A program made the translations under genes and the position numbers. Below, one piece after another: positions 43,581 to 52,343 of a stretch of DNA of 64,000 bases (position 1 is the stretch's first letter; the number at the start of each line of letters is the position of its first letter). This stretch comes from Streptomyces adelaidensis (GTDB taxonomy: Bacteria; Actinomycetota; Actinomycetes; Streptomycetales; Streptomycetaceae). The notes under the pieces are model-generated. The model was not told the DNA's origin and did no database searches. It was given only the letters and a program-made list of their open reading frames with translations. Location of the stretch: contig NZ_JAEMUX010000038.1 in the NCBI RefSeq assembly GCF_016598475.1, forward strand, positions 1-64,000. Direction: 5' to 3'.

Positions 43581-45467
43581 TCATCTTGTCGGTTCCAGTT
43601 TCGGCTCCGGCTCCGGCTTCGACATCTGGACCACCTCCCGGCCCGGTTTCAGCCGCGCGTCCCGCCGTACGAGCTCCGCGTAGCGGCCGTCCCGTCCGAG
43701 CAGTTCCTCGTGCGTGCCGCGCTCGACCGCGCGGCCGGAGTCGAGGACCACGATCTGGTCGGCGTCCCGGACGGTGGAGAGCCGGTGGGCGATGGTGACG
43801 GTGGTGCGGTTGGCGGAGAGCGCGTCGATGGCCTCCTGCACAGCCTGCTCGGTACGGGTGTCCAGGGCGCTGGTCGCCTCGTCGAGGATGAGGACCGGCG
43901 GGTCGCGCAGGATGGTGCGGGCGATGGCGAGGCGCTGCTTCTCACCACCGGAGAACCGGTGGCCGCGTTCGCCGACGACCGTGTCGTAGCCGTCGGGCAG
44001 GGCCGCGATGTGGTCGTGGATCTGGGCCGCCCGCGCCGCCCCGTACAGCTCCTCGTCGGTGGCGTCCGGCTTGGCGAAGCGCAGGTTGTCGGCGACCGAG
44101 GCGTGGAAGAGGTACGTCTCCTGCGAGACGACGCCGATGCCACGGGCCAGCGTGTCGAAGTCCAGGTCGCGCACGTCGACCCCGTCGAGCGTGACCCGGC
44201 CACCGGTGACGTCGTACAGCCTCGGCACCAGGCAGCCGAGGGTGGACTTACCGGCGCCGGTCGGGCCGACGACGGCGAGGCTGCCGCCGGCCGGGACGGT
44301 GAGATCGATGGCGTCGAGGATCGGGTGCCCCGTGCCGGCGCCGGCGTCGCCATCGGCGTCGTCACCGTCGTAGCGGAACTCGACGTTCTCGAAGCGGACT
44401 TCGCCCTTCACCTCATCGAGGTGGACCGGGTCGTCGGGCTCGGTGATGTCGATGGGCAGGTCGAGGTACTCGAAGATGCGCTGGAAGAGGGCGAGCGAGG
44501 CCTGTATCTGGACTCCGGTGGACAGCAGGCTCACGGTCGGCCGGAACAGGCCCTGCTGGAGCGAGACGAAGGCGACGAGCGTGCCGATGGATACGGACGG
44601 GCCGCCGAACTGGAGTGCGAGCCCGGCGGTCCAGTAGATGATGGCGGGCATGGCGGCCATGACGACGGTGATGACGGCCATCCGCCAGCGCCCCGCCATG
44701 TTCGCCCTGACCTCCAGTTCGACGAGTTCCTCGGACTCCTCGGCGAAGGACTGGGTGAGGGAGTCGGAGCGGCCCATCGTGCGGCCGAGCAGGATGCCGC
44801 TGACGGAGAGCGACTCCGTGACCGTGGCGGCCATCGCTGCCATCTGCATCTGACGCCGGGTGGTGATCCTCTTGCGTTCGGCGCCGACCCGCCGACTGAT
44901 CCACACGAACAGCGGCAGCAGGAGCAGCGAGACCGCGGTGAGCCGCCAGTCCAGGGCGACCATGGCGACGATCGTGGCGACCACACCGGTGAGGTTGGAG
45001 ACCAGGGAGGTGGCCGTCGAGGTGACGGTCGCCTGCATGCCGCCGATGTCGTTGGCGATGCGGGACTGGACCTCGCCGGTGCGGGTCCGGGTGAAGAAGG
45101 CGAGCGACATGCGCTGGAGCCGGTCGTACACGGCGGTGCGCAGGTCATGCATGACGCGCTGGCCGACGGTCGTGGAGATCAGCGTCTGCAGGACGCCGAA
45201 GATGCTGGTGAGCACCGCGCTGAGGATCATGCCGAGCGCCAGCAGGCTCAGCAGGCCGGTGCGGCCCTCCGGAATCGCGGTGTCGAGGATCTCCTTGAGG
45301 AGGAACGGCGTGGCCACCGACGCCAGCGACGCGGCGCCGACGAGCAGGCCGACGATCGCGAGCCGGCCGCGATAGGGCCGGAAGAGCTTCAGGATGCGGC
45401 GCACCTGCCGGGGCTGTTCCTGCGCGTCGTCGGCCGATGCCCAGGTGGGGTCATGATCGGGATGCAT
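43581..45467 (-). CDS. ABC exporter, fused membrane and ATPase domains
   Basis: A 628-residue half-transporter. Six-helix type IV exporter domain from LAIVGLLVGAASLASVATPFLL to about residue 320, then the NBD with Walker A VVGPTGAGKST, Q-loop, signature FSGGEKQRLAIARTI, Walker B VLILDEATSALD and H-loop IAHRLSTV. All motifs are canonical, so it can work as a homodimer. It is divergent from a MarR gene 94 bp away, with an operator-like inverted repeat between them, and is thus a likely drug exporter repressed by that MarR protein. Confidence 0.9.
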   Translation of the reverse strand: MHPDHDPTWASADDAQEQPRQVRRILKLFRPYRGRLAIVGLLVGAASLASVATPFLLKEILDTAIPEGRTGLLSLLALGMILSAVLTSIFGVLQTLISTTVGQRVMHDLRTAVYDRLQRMSLAFFTRTRTGEVQSRIANDIGGMQATVTSTATSLVSNLTGVVATIVAMVALDWRLTAVSLLLLPLFVWISRRVGAERKRITTRRQMQMAAMAATVTESLSVSGILLGRTMGRSDSLTQSFAEESEELVELEVRANMAGRWRMAVITVVMAAMPAIIYWTAGLALQFGGPSVSIGTLVAFVSLQQGLFRPTVSLLSTGVQIQASLALFQRIFEYLDLPIDITEPDDPVHLDEVKGEVRFENVEFRYDGDDADGDAGAGTGHPILDAIDLTVPAGGSLAVVGPTGAGKSTLGCLVPRLYDVTGGRVTLDGVDVRDLDFDTLARGIGVVSQETYLFHASVADNLRFAKPDATDEELYGAARAAQIHDHIAALPDGYDTVVGERGHRFSGGEKQRLAIARTILRDPPVLILDEATSALDTRTEQAVQEAIDALSANRTTVTIAHRLSTVRDADQIVVLDSGRAVERGTHEELLGRDGRYAELVRRDARLKPGREVVQMSKPEPEPKLEPTR

Positions 45468-45514
45468 GGGCTCCTACGGGAGGTGAGGTGAGAGGGACTG
45501 ACGGAGCCTAGCTC

Positions 45515-45535
45515 ATTGTTACCTATACTCACAAT
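45515..45535. promoter_or_regulatory. MarR operator candidate with -10 box
   Basis: ATTGT-N11-ACAAT inverted repeat in the divergent region of the exporter and marR genes. A TATACT -10-like box (45524-45529) lies in its centre, so binding would block the marR promoter and probably that of the exporter. Confidence 0.6.
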
Positions 45536-45561
45536 GCACATGGTCCTGATATTGTTCCCAT

Positions 45562-46020
45562 ATGACCAGCCCTGACGCCGACGGCCTGCTCGCCGAGCAG
45601 TTGCTGCGGCTCACCCGCCGTGTGCACCGCATCCAGAAGCACCACCTCCAGCAGAGCGGGCTGGAGATCACTCCGGCCCAGTCCCGGCTGCTGCGTACGG
45701 TCGCGCACTACGACTCGCCGCCACGCATGGCCGATCTGGCGGAGCGGCTGGAGGTCGTGCCCCGGGCCGTGACGACCCTGGTCGACGGACTGGAGGCGAG
45801 CGGCCGAGTGCGCCGGGTGCCCGATCCCACCAACCGGCGGGTGATCCGCATCGAGGTCACGGACGAGGGCCGGAAGGTGCTGCGGGAGCTGCACCACGCG
45901 CGACGGTCGGCAGCCGAGGAGATCCTGGCGCCGTTGTCGGAGGAGCAGCGGGGGGTGCTGGGCGGGTTGCTCGACACGTTGGTCGACGGGACGGCGCCGG
46001 GGGCGGAGCGGCGCTGCTGA
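45562..46020 (+). CDS. MarR-family regulator
   Basis: A 152-residue winged-helix regulator: helix-rich N-terminus (QLLRLTRRVHRIQKHHLQ), PAQSRLLRTVAHYDSPPRMADLAERLEVVPRAVTTLVDGLEASGRVRR (recognition helix), the beta-wing VPDPTNRRVIRIEVTDEG, and a C-terminal dimerisation helix. It is divergent from the ABC exporter with a shared operator-like repeat. Likely represses the exporter and itself until a phenolic or cationic ligand binds. No clear Shine-Dalgarno precedes the ATG. Confidence 0.9.
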   Translation: MTSPDADGLLAEQLLRLTRRVHRIQKHHLQQSGLEITPAQSRLLRTVAHYDSPPRMADLAERLEVVPRAVTTLVDGLEASGRVRRVPDPTNRRVIRIEVTDEGRKVLRELHHARRSAAEEILAPLSEEQRGVLGGLLDTLVDGTAPGAERRC

Positions 46021-46110
46021 ATCGATTCCCTTGGGCACATCGATTCGTTCCCTTGGGCACGCGAAGAGGCTCGGCCCTTTGGGCACGCGAAAAGGCTCGC
46101 ACGCGGGCAC
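46021..46110. repeat. imperfect tandem repeats in the marR 3' region
   Basis: Four spaced, imperfect copies of a CCCTTGGGCACGCGA-like unit follow the marR stop and lead into the terminator hairpin. No coding potential was seen. It is probably non-functional or a structured 3' untranslated region. Confidence 0.7.
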
Positions 46111-46113
46111 GCG

Positions 46114-46151
46114 GAAGGGGCCCGGCGCATTCAGCTGCGCCGGGCCCCTTC
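46114..46151. terminator. bidirectional intrinsic terminator
   Basis: A perfect 16-bp inverted repeat (GAAGGGGCCCGGCGCA and its complement) around a 6-nt loop, between the convergent marR and dctA genes. The A and T bases at the two ends allow function in both directions. Confidence 0.9.
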
Positions 46152-46168
46152 GTGTCAGGTCGTGCCGG

Positions 46169-47608
46169 TCAACTCACCTCGGAAGCAGGCTCCTTGACCT
46201 CGGCCTCGAACCGCGGGGGAACGTCCGCCTTCGCGGGAGTCCCGGCGGCCTTGGGCCCGCCCACGCCGGGCTTGCTCTCACCCTCGGCCTCGTCGCCTTC
46301 GTCTTCCTCAACGAACTGGATCTCCCCGTCCAGCATCTTCTTGGCCCGGTCGGTGTCCAGCGCGCCTTCCCACTTCGACACCGCGAAGACGGCGACGCAG
46401 TTGCCGAGCAGGTTCGTGACGACGCGCATCGAGTCCATGATGCGGTCGACGCCGAGCAGCAGGGCGACGGCGCCGGCGGGGATGGCGCCGAGCGAGGAGG
46501 CGGTCGCCGAGAGGGCGAGGAAGGCGGAGCCGGGGATGCCGGCCATGCCCTTGCTGGTCAGCATGAGGACCAGGACGACGGTGATCTGCTGGCTGAGGCT
46601 GAGGTCCACGCCCACGGCCTGCGCGATGAACAGCGTGCCGATGGAGAGGTAGATGGACGCGCCGTCGAGGTTGAAGGAGTAGCCGGTGGGCAGCACCAGT
46701 CCCACGGCGTCGTCACGGGCGCCCGCCTGGCGCAGCTTCTGCATCATGCGAGGCAGGACGCTCTCGCTGGAGGCGGTGCCCAGCGCGAGCAGCAACTCCT
46801 CACGGGTGTAGCGGACGAACTTCCACAGGCTCAGGCCGGTCACCAGCTTCAGCGCGACGCTCAGCAGCACCAGGAACACTATGGCCACGGCGTAGCAGAG
46901 GATGATCAGCTTGGCGTAGGTCTTCATGACGCCGAGGCCGTACTCGCCCACCAGGTGGACCATCGCGCCGAACACGGCGAGCGGGGCCAGCTTCATGACG
47001 AAGCCGACGATGGCGAAGATGACTTCCTGCGCCTGCTCGATGGCGGGCAGGATCTTGGGCACCTTGGTGTGGCCGAGGTGCAGCAGCGCGGCGCCGGTGA
47101 GGCAGGCGAGCACGAGGACCTGGAGCAGCGAGTTCTCGGCGAACGCGCCGATCGCGCTCTGCGGCAGCGCGTTCAGGATGAACTCGCTGGTCGAGGGCAG
47201 CGAGCCGCCGGCGGTCTTCGCCTCGACCGCCGAGGTGTCGAGCTTCGAGGGGTCGACGTTCATGCCCGAGCCGGGGCCGAACACGTTGGCGGCTATCAGG
47301 CCGATGAGCAGCGCTGCCGTTGAGGCGACCTCGAACCAGATCAGGGCCTTGAGCCCGATCCGGCCGAAGGCCTTCAGGTTGCCGGCCTTGGCGATGCCGA
47401 CGACGACCACGCAGAACACCAGGGGCGAGATGACTGTCTTGATGAGACGAATGAAACCGTCGCCGAGCGGTTGGAAGGTCGTGGCCGTGTCCGGCCACAA
47501 CCTTCCGACGACGATTCCGAGTACGAGCGCAACACCGACTTGCGCGAAAAGTGAGGTACGCAGCATGCGTGCGACGCGTCGCGGCAGGGACGGTACGGAC
47601 TGCGGCAC
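46169..47608 (-). CDS. dctA: DctA-like dicarboxylate:cation symporter
   Basis: A 479-residue SDF-family (DAACS) symporter from GTG 47608, which has GGAGGAG upstream; longer ORF starts are less likely. The protein shows eight hydrophobic segments and the family motifs FVMKLAPLAVFGAM, ALGTASSESVLPRMMQKL (serine-rich re-entrant loop HP1), PTGYSFNLDGASIYLSIGTLFIAQA (TM7 with NLDG in place of NMDG), and GMAGIPGSAF (HP2). It imports C4-dicarboxylates such as succinate with protons or Na+. The C-terminal 45 residues are a charged Glu/Lys/Pro-rich cytosolic tail. Confidence 0.9.
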   Translation of the reverse strand: MPQSVPSLPRRVARMLRTSLFAQVGVALVLGIVVGRLWPDTATTFQPLGDGFIRLIKTVISPLVFCVVVVGIAKAGNLKAFGRIGLKALIWFEVASTAALLIGLIAANVFGPGSGMNVDPSKLDTSAVEAKTAGGSLPSTSEFILNALPQSAIGAFAENSLLQVLVLACLTGAALLHLGHTKVPKILPAIEQAQEVIFAIVGFVMKLAPLAVFGAMVHLVGEYGLGVMKTYAKLIILCYAVAIVFLVLLSVALKLVTGLSLWKFVRYTREELLLALGTASSESVLPRMMQKLRQAGARDDAVGLVLPTGYSFNLDGASIYLSIGTLFIAQAVGVDLSLSQQITVVLVLMLTSKGMAGIPGSAFLALSATASSLGAIPAGAVALLLGVDRIMDSMRVVTNLLGNCVAVFAVSKWEGALDTDRAKKMLDGEIQFVEEDEGDEAEGESKPGVGGPKAAGTPAKADVPPRFEAEVKEPASEVS

Positions 47609-47752
47609 GGGCACTCCTCCGAAGGAACTTTCTGATATGCGGAAAAGCGCTTCCGCGCCGATCACTATCGGGGAGATGTCGCTCGTGGGGAAGACCGCCG
47701 TGTTTCAGCGATGTAAATCATCGAACAGACGGCACATCGTGCGCATATGACG

Positions 47753-49414
47753 TCAACAGCCGCTTCGGTCCTCCGTCAGCACTCCCTGTACGGCGACCAG
47801 CGAACGGTCGTAGCAGCCGTCCGATCCACGCACCCGATAGCGCTCACTCGTCGTCCCGACCGCATGCCGCTGGTCACGCGGCACATTCGCTGTGTACGTG
47901 GCGTCACCCGTGTATGTGTCGTCCAGCCGGGACCACGCGACGCGCCGTCCGCCGCGCGACTCGGTGACCGCCTCCCGGTCACCGAGCGTGAGCACGGTCC
48001 GCAACCGGTCGCCCGCACCGATCGCCGTCGTCCCGTCCATCGTGTACGACCGCTGGGTGCGCGTCGTCCGCGCCGGTCCGTGCCCGTCGACGGCGACCGT
48101 CTCGTCGTCGCCCCATGTCGCCTTGAGCGCATCGGGGTTCTCGCCGTCCGACCAGGCGTGTACGGAGGTGTTGGCAAGGCTCCTGTGGACGGTGGTCGTC
48201 ACCCGGCCGTGCGAGGTGTCGACATAGCCGGCGACCGTCAGCCGGTGACCGCCCTCGGTGTCGAGCCGGCGCTCCGTACCGGGCGTGTACGTGGACGAGT
48301 TGGTGAGGTCACCCGCATCGGCCTTCGTCAGACCGCCGGTGACGTGCTCGCTCTTCTCGTCCTGCCAGACCAGGACGTTGACCGGGGCGCTCCAGCCCGT
48401 CTGCCCCTCGGGCACCCCGACGACGGAGATCTCGATCCGGTGCGGGCGGCCGTCGTTGAGGAGGCCCGCGAAGGGGGTGAGGTCGTAGCGGATGGGCTGG
48501 ATGTCGAAGGCGCGGGGTCCCGGAACCACGTACCAGAGGAAGGGGTTGGACCAGCCGCCCGTCCACACGGTCGGGAACGGCGCGGCGATTCCGGCCAGTT
48601 GCCCGTCCACCTCGATCCGCACCTCGCGGTAGGGCCCGTCGTCCGCCTTGCAGGAATACGGCGCCGCCTCGGGCACCGTCAGATACCAGTACTCCTCGCA
48701 GCCGCCGCCCGATCCGGTGGCGTACACCTCGGCGATGACGCGCTCGCTGTTGCGCGGAGTGGTGAGGATGTTGCCGTCCTGGAGGGTGAGGACGCGGTCG
48801 GGGGTGCTCTTGGCCGTCTTCGCGTCGGTCCTGCCCGCGTAGAAGGTCAGCGTGACCCTGACGTCGAGGATGCCGGTGTACGTGTCGTCGACGACGTTGC
48901 CGATCAGCATCTCCACGGGCTGCGCGGTGCGGAAGGTGTCGCTGTAGCGCGTGACATCCTTCTCGACGGACCACTCGATGCCGTCGGGCGAGGGCTGCGG
49001 GGTGGACGTACGGAACACCTCGACGCCACCGATGTGCAGATACCCGAGGCGGTCGAACTGACGGCCCTTCACCTTTCCGTCGAGGCGCAGGACGACCTTG
49101 CTCCAGTTCCCGCCGCAGCCTCCCGGGGGCGCGTAAGTGCCCTTGTACGGCGCGAAGTCCCTGAACTGCGCCTCGGCGACCTTCACTTCACACGACTTGG
49201 TGTGCTCGGGCCTGGTGACGGGTGGGGCGGCGGTGATCGGGTCGTGCCAGTCGGTACCGAACTCGGCTGGGACGTCGGCGGATCGGGTGGGCTGGGCGGG
49301 GGTGGCGGCCGATGGGGCGGGGGTGGCTGCGGATTGGGCGGGAGTGGCCCCGAGGAGGGTGCTCACCAGGAGGGCCGCCCCGGTGAGCATGGACATGATG
49401 ATCCGGCTTCTCAT
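47753..49414 (-). CDS. peptide-N-glycosidase A-like (PNGase) secreted protein
   Basis: A 553-residue exported protein from ATG 49414. The signal peptide is MRSRIIMSMLTGAALLVSTLL with cleavage near AQSAA, followed by Ala/Thr/Pro repeats. The mature part matches the peptide N-acetyl-beta-D-glucosaminyl asparaginase amidase A family: CGGNWSKVVLRLDGKVKGRQFDRLGYLHIGGVEVFRTSTPQP, VEKDVTRYSD and SNPFLWYVVPGPRAFDIQP. Family role: release of N-glycans from glycoproteins, possibly to feed on plant or fungal material. An in-frame extension to 50524 shadows the next gene and was rejected. Confidence 0.85.
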   Translation of the reverse strand: MRSRIIMSMLTGAALLVSTLLGATPAQSAATPAPSAATPAQPTRSADVPAEFGTDWHDPITAAPPVTRPEHTKSCEVKVAEAQFRDFAPYKGTYAPPGGCGGNWSKVVLRLDGKVKGRQFDRLGYLHIGGVEVFRTSTPQPSPDGIEWSVEKDVTRYSDTFRTAQPVEMLIGNVVDDTYTGILDVRVTLTFYAGRTDAKTAKSTPDRVLTLQDGNILTTPRNSERVIAEVYATGSGGGCEEYWYLTVPEAAPYSCKADDGPYREVRIEVDGQLAGIAAPFPTVWTGGWSNPFLWYVVPGPRAFDIQPIRYDLTPFAGLLNDGRPHRIEISVVGVPEGQTGWSAPVNVLVWQDEKSEHVTGGLTKADAGDLTNSSTYTPGTERRLDTEGGHRLTVAGYVDTSHGRVTTTVHRSLANTSVHAWSDGENPDALKATWGDDETVAVDGHGPARTTRTQRSYTMDGTTAIGAGDRLRTVLTLGDREAVTESRGGRRVAWSRLDDTYTGDATYTANVPRDQRHAVGTTSERYRVRGSDGCYDRSLVAVQGVLTEDRSGC

Positions 49415-49491
49415 GGGCGGTGTTCTACGGGGAGTCGGCGCCCACCGCAATAGGTCTCCGGCCACAAGAGTGCGCGGGAGTATCTGGCGCC

Positions 49492-50307
49492 TCAGGCCTT
49501 CAACTCCGCCTTGTCCCCCATGACGATCACCGGGTGCTGGTCCGGGTCCAGGGTCCGCAGCAGATACTCCATGCCCGATTTGGACAGGCTGACGCAGGCC
49601 GAGGTACCGCTGCCGTGGTCCATGTGCAGCCAGATGCTGCCGCCCTTGGACTGCCCCTCGGGACGGGTCGGGTCGATCGGCGAGGTGCCCTTGACCCGGT
49701 TGTAGTCGATGGCGATGACGTAGTCGAAGTCGTGCCAGTGCGACTTGGCCCAGTAGTGCGGCGCCTGGAACGACGCCGACTCGCTGTACGGGAGCTTGGC
49801 GCCCGGGTCGGCGAGGACGCCTCCCGTGTCGGTGAGCGTGAACACGCCGACGGGACTGCGCTTGTCGCCCTCCCGATGGTCGGTGGTCCAGCCCTTCTTG
49901 CCGTTGTGACCCTGCCAGCTGCGGGTCTTCTTCCAGGTGGAACCGCTCTTCGTGTACAGCACGATCGTGGCGTCGGCGTCGTTCCTGCCTTCGCCGTAGA
50001 CGGCCACCACCTGGCGGGACTCGGCGGGGATCTGCTTCTGGAGGCGGTCGCCGACGTCCGGGACACGGGTCGGGTCGACAGTCCGCGCATCGGCGCCCCC
50101 GGCCTCGCCCCCGGAGTTCGTACCGCTCGCCTCGGCCTCGGCTCCGTTGTCCGAGCCGCCCGAACCGCCGCACGCCGCCAGGGACATCACCAGGGCACCG
50201 CACACCATCGTCGCGAGCCGGACACGCACCGCGCCCCTCACCTTGTCCGCGCCGCTCGTGCCACCGGTTCGCCCCCACCTCGTACCGCCTATTCGCATGC
50301 GGTCCAT
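49492..50307 (-). CDS. L,D-transpeptidase (YkuD-type) lipoprotein
   Basis: About 271 residues; the start is uncertain among ATG 50331, 50307 and 50298. Signal peptide RLATMVCGALVMSLAAC ends with a lipobox (SLAAC). After a Gly/Ser/Ala spacer comes the L,D-transpeptidase domain: GDKRSPVGVFTLTD, then SIWLHMDHGSGTSACVSLSKSGM with the active-site His and Cys (SACVSL). Family role: 3-3 crosslinking of peptidoglycan or hydrolysis of muropeptides at the outer face of the membrane. Confidence 0.85.
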   Translation of the reverse strand: MDRMRIGGTRWGRTGGTSGADKVRGAVRVRLATMVCGALVMSLAACGGSGGSDNGAEAEASGTNSGGEAGGADARTVDPTRVPDVGDRLQKQIPAESRQVVAVYGEGRNDADATIVLYTKSGSTWKKTRSWQGHNGKKGWTTDHREGDKRSPVGVFTLTDTGGVLADPGAKLPYSESASFQAPHYWAKSHWHDFDYVIAIDYNRVKGTSPIDPTRPEGQSKGGSIWLHMDHGSGTSACVSLSKSGMEYLLRTLDPDQHPVIVMGDKAELKA

Positions 50308-50522
50308 CGTCGCACCGCCCACCGGGTCCACACGCCGGCCATCCCGTCCGCACGGCCCCGCACACGTGGTCCAGGCCGAAACTTTGCCCGGCGACGGAAA
50401 ACCGTTTGCCTCCGACCACGCTGCGACGCGAACCTTTCACGGCCGGTCGCCGGGCTTCACCGCCCCTTTTCTCCCCACTTTCCCCACTTCTCCCCCACCC
50501 TGACACAAGCCGCTGGGACGTC

Positions 50523-52343
50523 ATGCAGATTCAAGACCTTCCGTACCAAGACCCTGGTGTGCCGGATGTGCGCTCGGGTCCGAGATTCCTGTGGTGGCTC
50601 GGCCGGAATCAGCTCGGCGGGCAGTTCAAGGCCCTGGCCTGGGGGCTGTTGCACTTCACGTCCGTGGCCGGACTGCCGTTCTGCGTCGGCTTCGCGATCC
50701 AGGCCGTGGTCGACCGCTCCGGCGCCCGGCTCGCCCTCGCGGGCGGGCTGCTGGCGCTGTGCGGCTTCACCATCGCGCTGGGCGACACCTTCCTGCACCG
50801 GTCCGCGGTCACCAACTGGATCACCGCGGCCGCGCGCGTCCAGCAGCTGCTGGCCCGCAAGACGGCCCAGCTCGGCTCGGCGCTGACCCGGCGGGTGGCG
50901 GCCGGTGAGGTCGTCGCGGTGTCCACGGGCGACGTCGAGAAGATCGGCTGGTTCGTGGAGGCCGTCTCCCGGTTCACCGCGGCGGCCCTCACGGTGGTGC
51001 TGGTCTGTATCAGCCTGGTCGTGTACCAGCCGGCCCTCGGCATCATCGTCGCCGTGGGCGTGCCGGTCCTCGCCCTCGCCGTACTTCCCCTGCTGCCCCG
51101 GGCGACCCGTCGCGCCGACTTCCAGCGCGAGAAGGCGGGCCGCGCCACCGAACTGGCCTCCGACACCGTCGCGGGCCTGCGCGTCCTGCGCGGCATCGGC
51201 GGCGAGGACCTCTTCCTGGACCGCTACCGCCGGGCCTCCCAGGAGGTCCGCCACGCCGCCGTACGCAGCGCCCGAATGTGGGCGCTGATCTCCGGTATCC
51301 AGGTGCTGCTGCCGGGGCTGCTGATGATCGCGGTGGTCTGGCACGGCGTGGGTCTCGCCCGCGAGGGCCGGATCACGGTCGGCGAGCTGGTCACCGTGTA
51401 CAGCGCGGTCATGCTGCTGACGTATCCCCTCAGGCACTTCGAGGAGATCGCGATGGCGTACTCCTTCTCCCGTCCGTCCGCCAAGCGGGCCGCCGGGGTG
51501 CTGTCGCTGGAACGGGCCACGGACACCGAGGGCTCCCGCGAGGCCGCCGTACCCGCCGGGGACCTGTACGACCCGGCGACCGGGCTGCTCGCGCCCGCCG
51601 GATGTCTCACCGCGGTGGTGTGCGGCGACCCGGACGCGGCCGGGCGGCTGGCGGAACGGCTGGGCGGCCACGCCGCCGAGGAGGGCACCGCCGTGCTCCT
51701 CGACGGCGTACCGCTCGACGAACTGCCGCTCGACTCCGCCCGCACGGCCGTCCTCGTCCAGGACAAGGACCCGGTGCTGCTCTCCGGGACGCTGCGCGAA
51801 CTCCTCGATGTACCCGCCTCGGGCGAGGTCACCGCCGAGGAGGCGCTGGCCGCCGCCCAGTGCGGTGACGTGCTGGAGGCGCTGGTGCAGGGGTCGCTGG
51901 ACGCCGAGGACCCGCTGGACGCGCGGATCACCGAACGCGGCCGGTCCCTGTCCGGCGGCCAGCGCCAGCGGCTCGCACTGGCCCGGTCCCTGATCACCGA
52001 CCCGGGCGTGCTGGTCCTGGACGAGCCGACCTCCGCGGTCGACTCGCACACCGAGGCCCGGGTCGCCGACGGCATCCGGTCCCTGCGGTCGGGCCGCACC
52101 ACGGTCGTCCTCACCTCCTCGCCCCTCCTGCTGGATCTGGCCGAGCGGGTCGTGCTGGTGCACGAGGGCGAGGTCGCGGCGGTCGGCGTGCACCGCGACC
52201 TGATCCACAAGGACCTCCGGTACCGGGCCGTCGTCACCCGCGAGACCGACGAGGAGGCCGCCCTGGCCGACGGGTCGCACTCCCGCAAGACCGCCCTGGA
52301 CGACGTGCTGGACGAACTGGAAGAAATCGAGGAGACCGCATGA
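50523..52343 (+). CDS. ABC exporter subunit with degenerate Walker A (heterodimer partner 1)
   Basis: A 606-residue half-transporter from ATG 50523. Six membrane helices to about residue 310. The NBD lacks a proper P-loop: the region reads CGDPDAAGR (about 367-375) without the GKS/T lysine. The signature LSGGQRQRLALARSL (about 476) and Walker B VLVLDEPTSAVD are intact, whereas the H-loop His is replaced (VVLTSSPLL). It can therefore give a functional signature to its partner but not bind ATP normally at its own site. The 3' end overlaps the next gene (ATGA at 52340-52343), supporting a heterodimer. Confidence 0.88.
   Translation: MQIQDLPYQDPGVPDVRSGPRFLWWLGRNQLGGQFKALAWGLLHFTSVAGLPFCVGFAIQAVVDRSGARLALAGGLLALCGFTIALGDTFLHRSAVTNWITAAARVQQLLARKTAQLGSALTRRVAAGEVVAVSTGDVEKIGWFVEAVSRFTAAALTVVLVCISLVVYQPALGIIVAVGVPVLALAVLPLLPRATRRADFQREKAGRATELASDTVAGLRVLRGIGGEDLFLDRYRRASQEVRHAAVRSARMWALISGIQVLLPGLLMIAVVWHGVGLAREGRITVGELVTVYSAVMLLTYPLRHFEEIAMAYSFSRPSAKRAAGVLSLERATDTEGSREAAVPAGDLYDPATGLLAPAGCLTAVVCGDPDAAGRLAERLGGHAAEEGTAVLLDGVPLDELPLDSARTAVLVQDKDPVLLSGTLRELLDVPASGEVTAEEALAAAQCGDVLEALVQGSLDAEDPLDARITERGRSLSGGQRQRLALARSLITDPGVLVLDEPTSAVDSHTEARVADGIRSLRSGRTTVVLTSSPLLLDLAERVVLVHEGEVAAVGVHRDLIHKDLRYRAVVTRETDEEAALADGSHSRKTALDDVLDELEEIEETA

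Noticed and set aside
43710..45491. 593-codon plus-strand ORF
   Set aside because: Antisense to the ABC exporter gene with canonical NBD motifs.
49415..50524. N-terminal extension of the PNGase-like ORF
   Set aside because: Runs antiparallel frame over the L,D-transpeptidase gene and lacks homology; the signal peptide at 49414 marks the real start.
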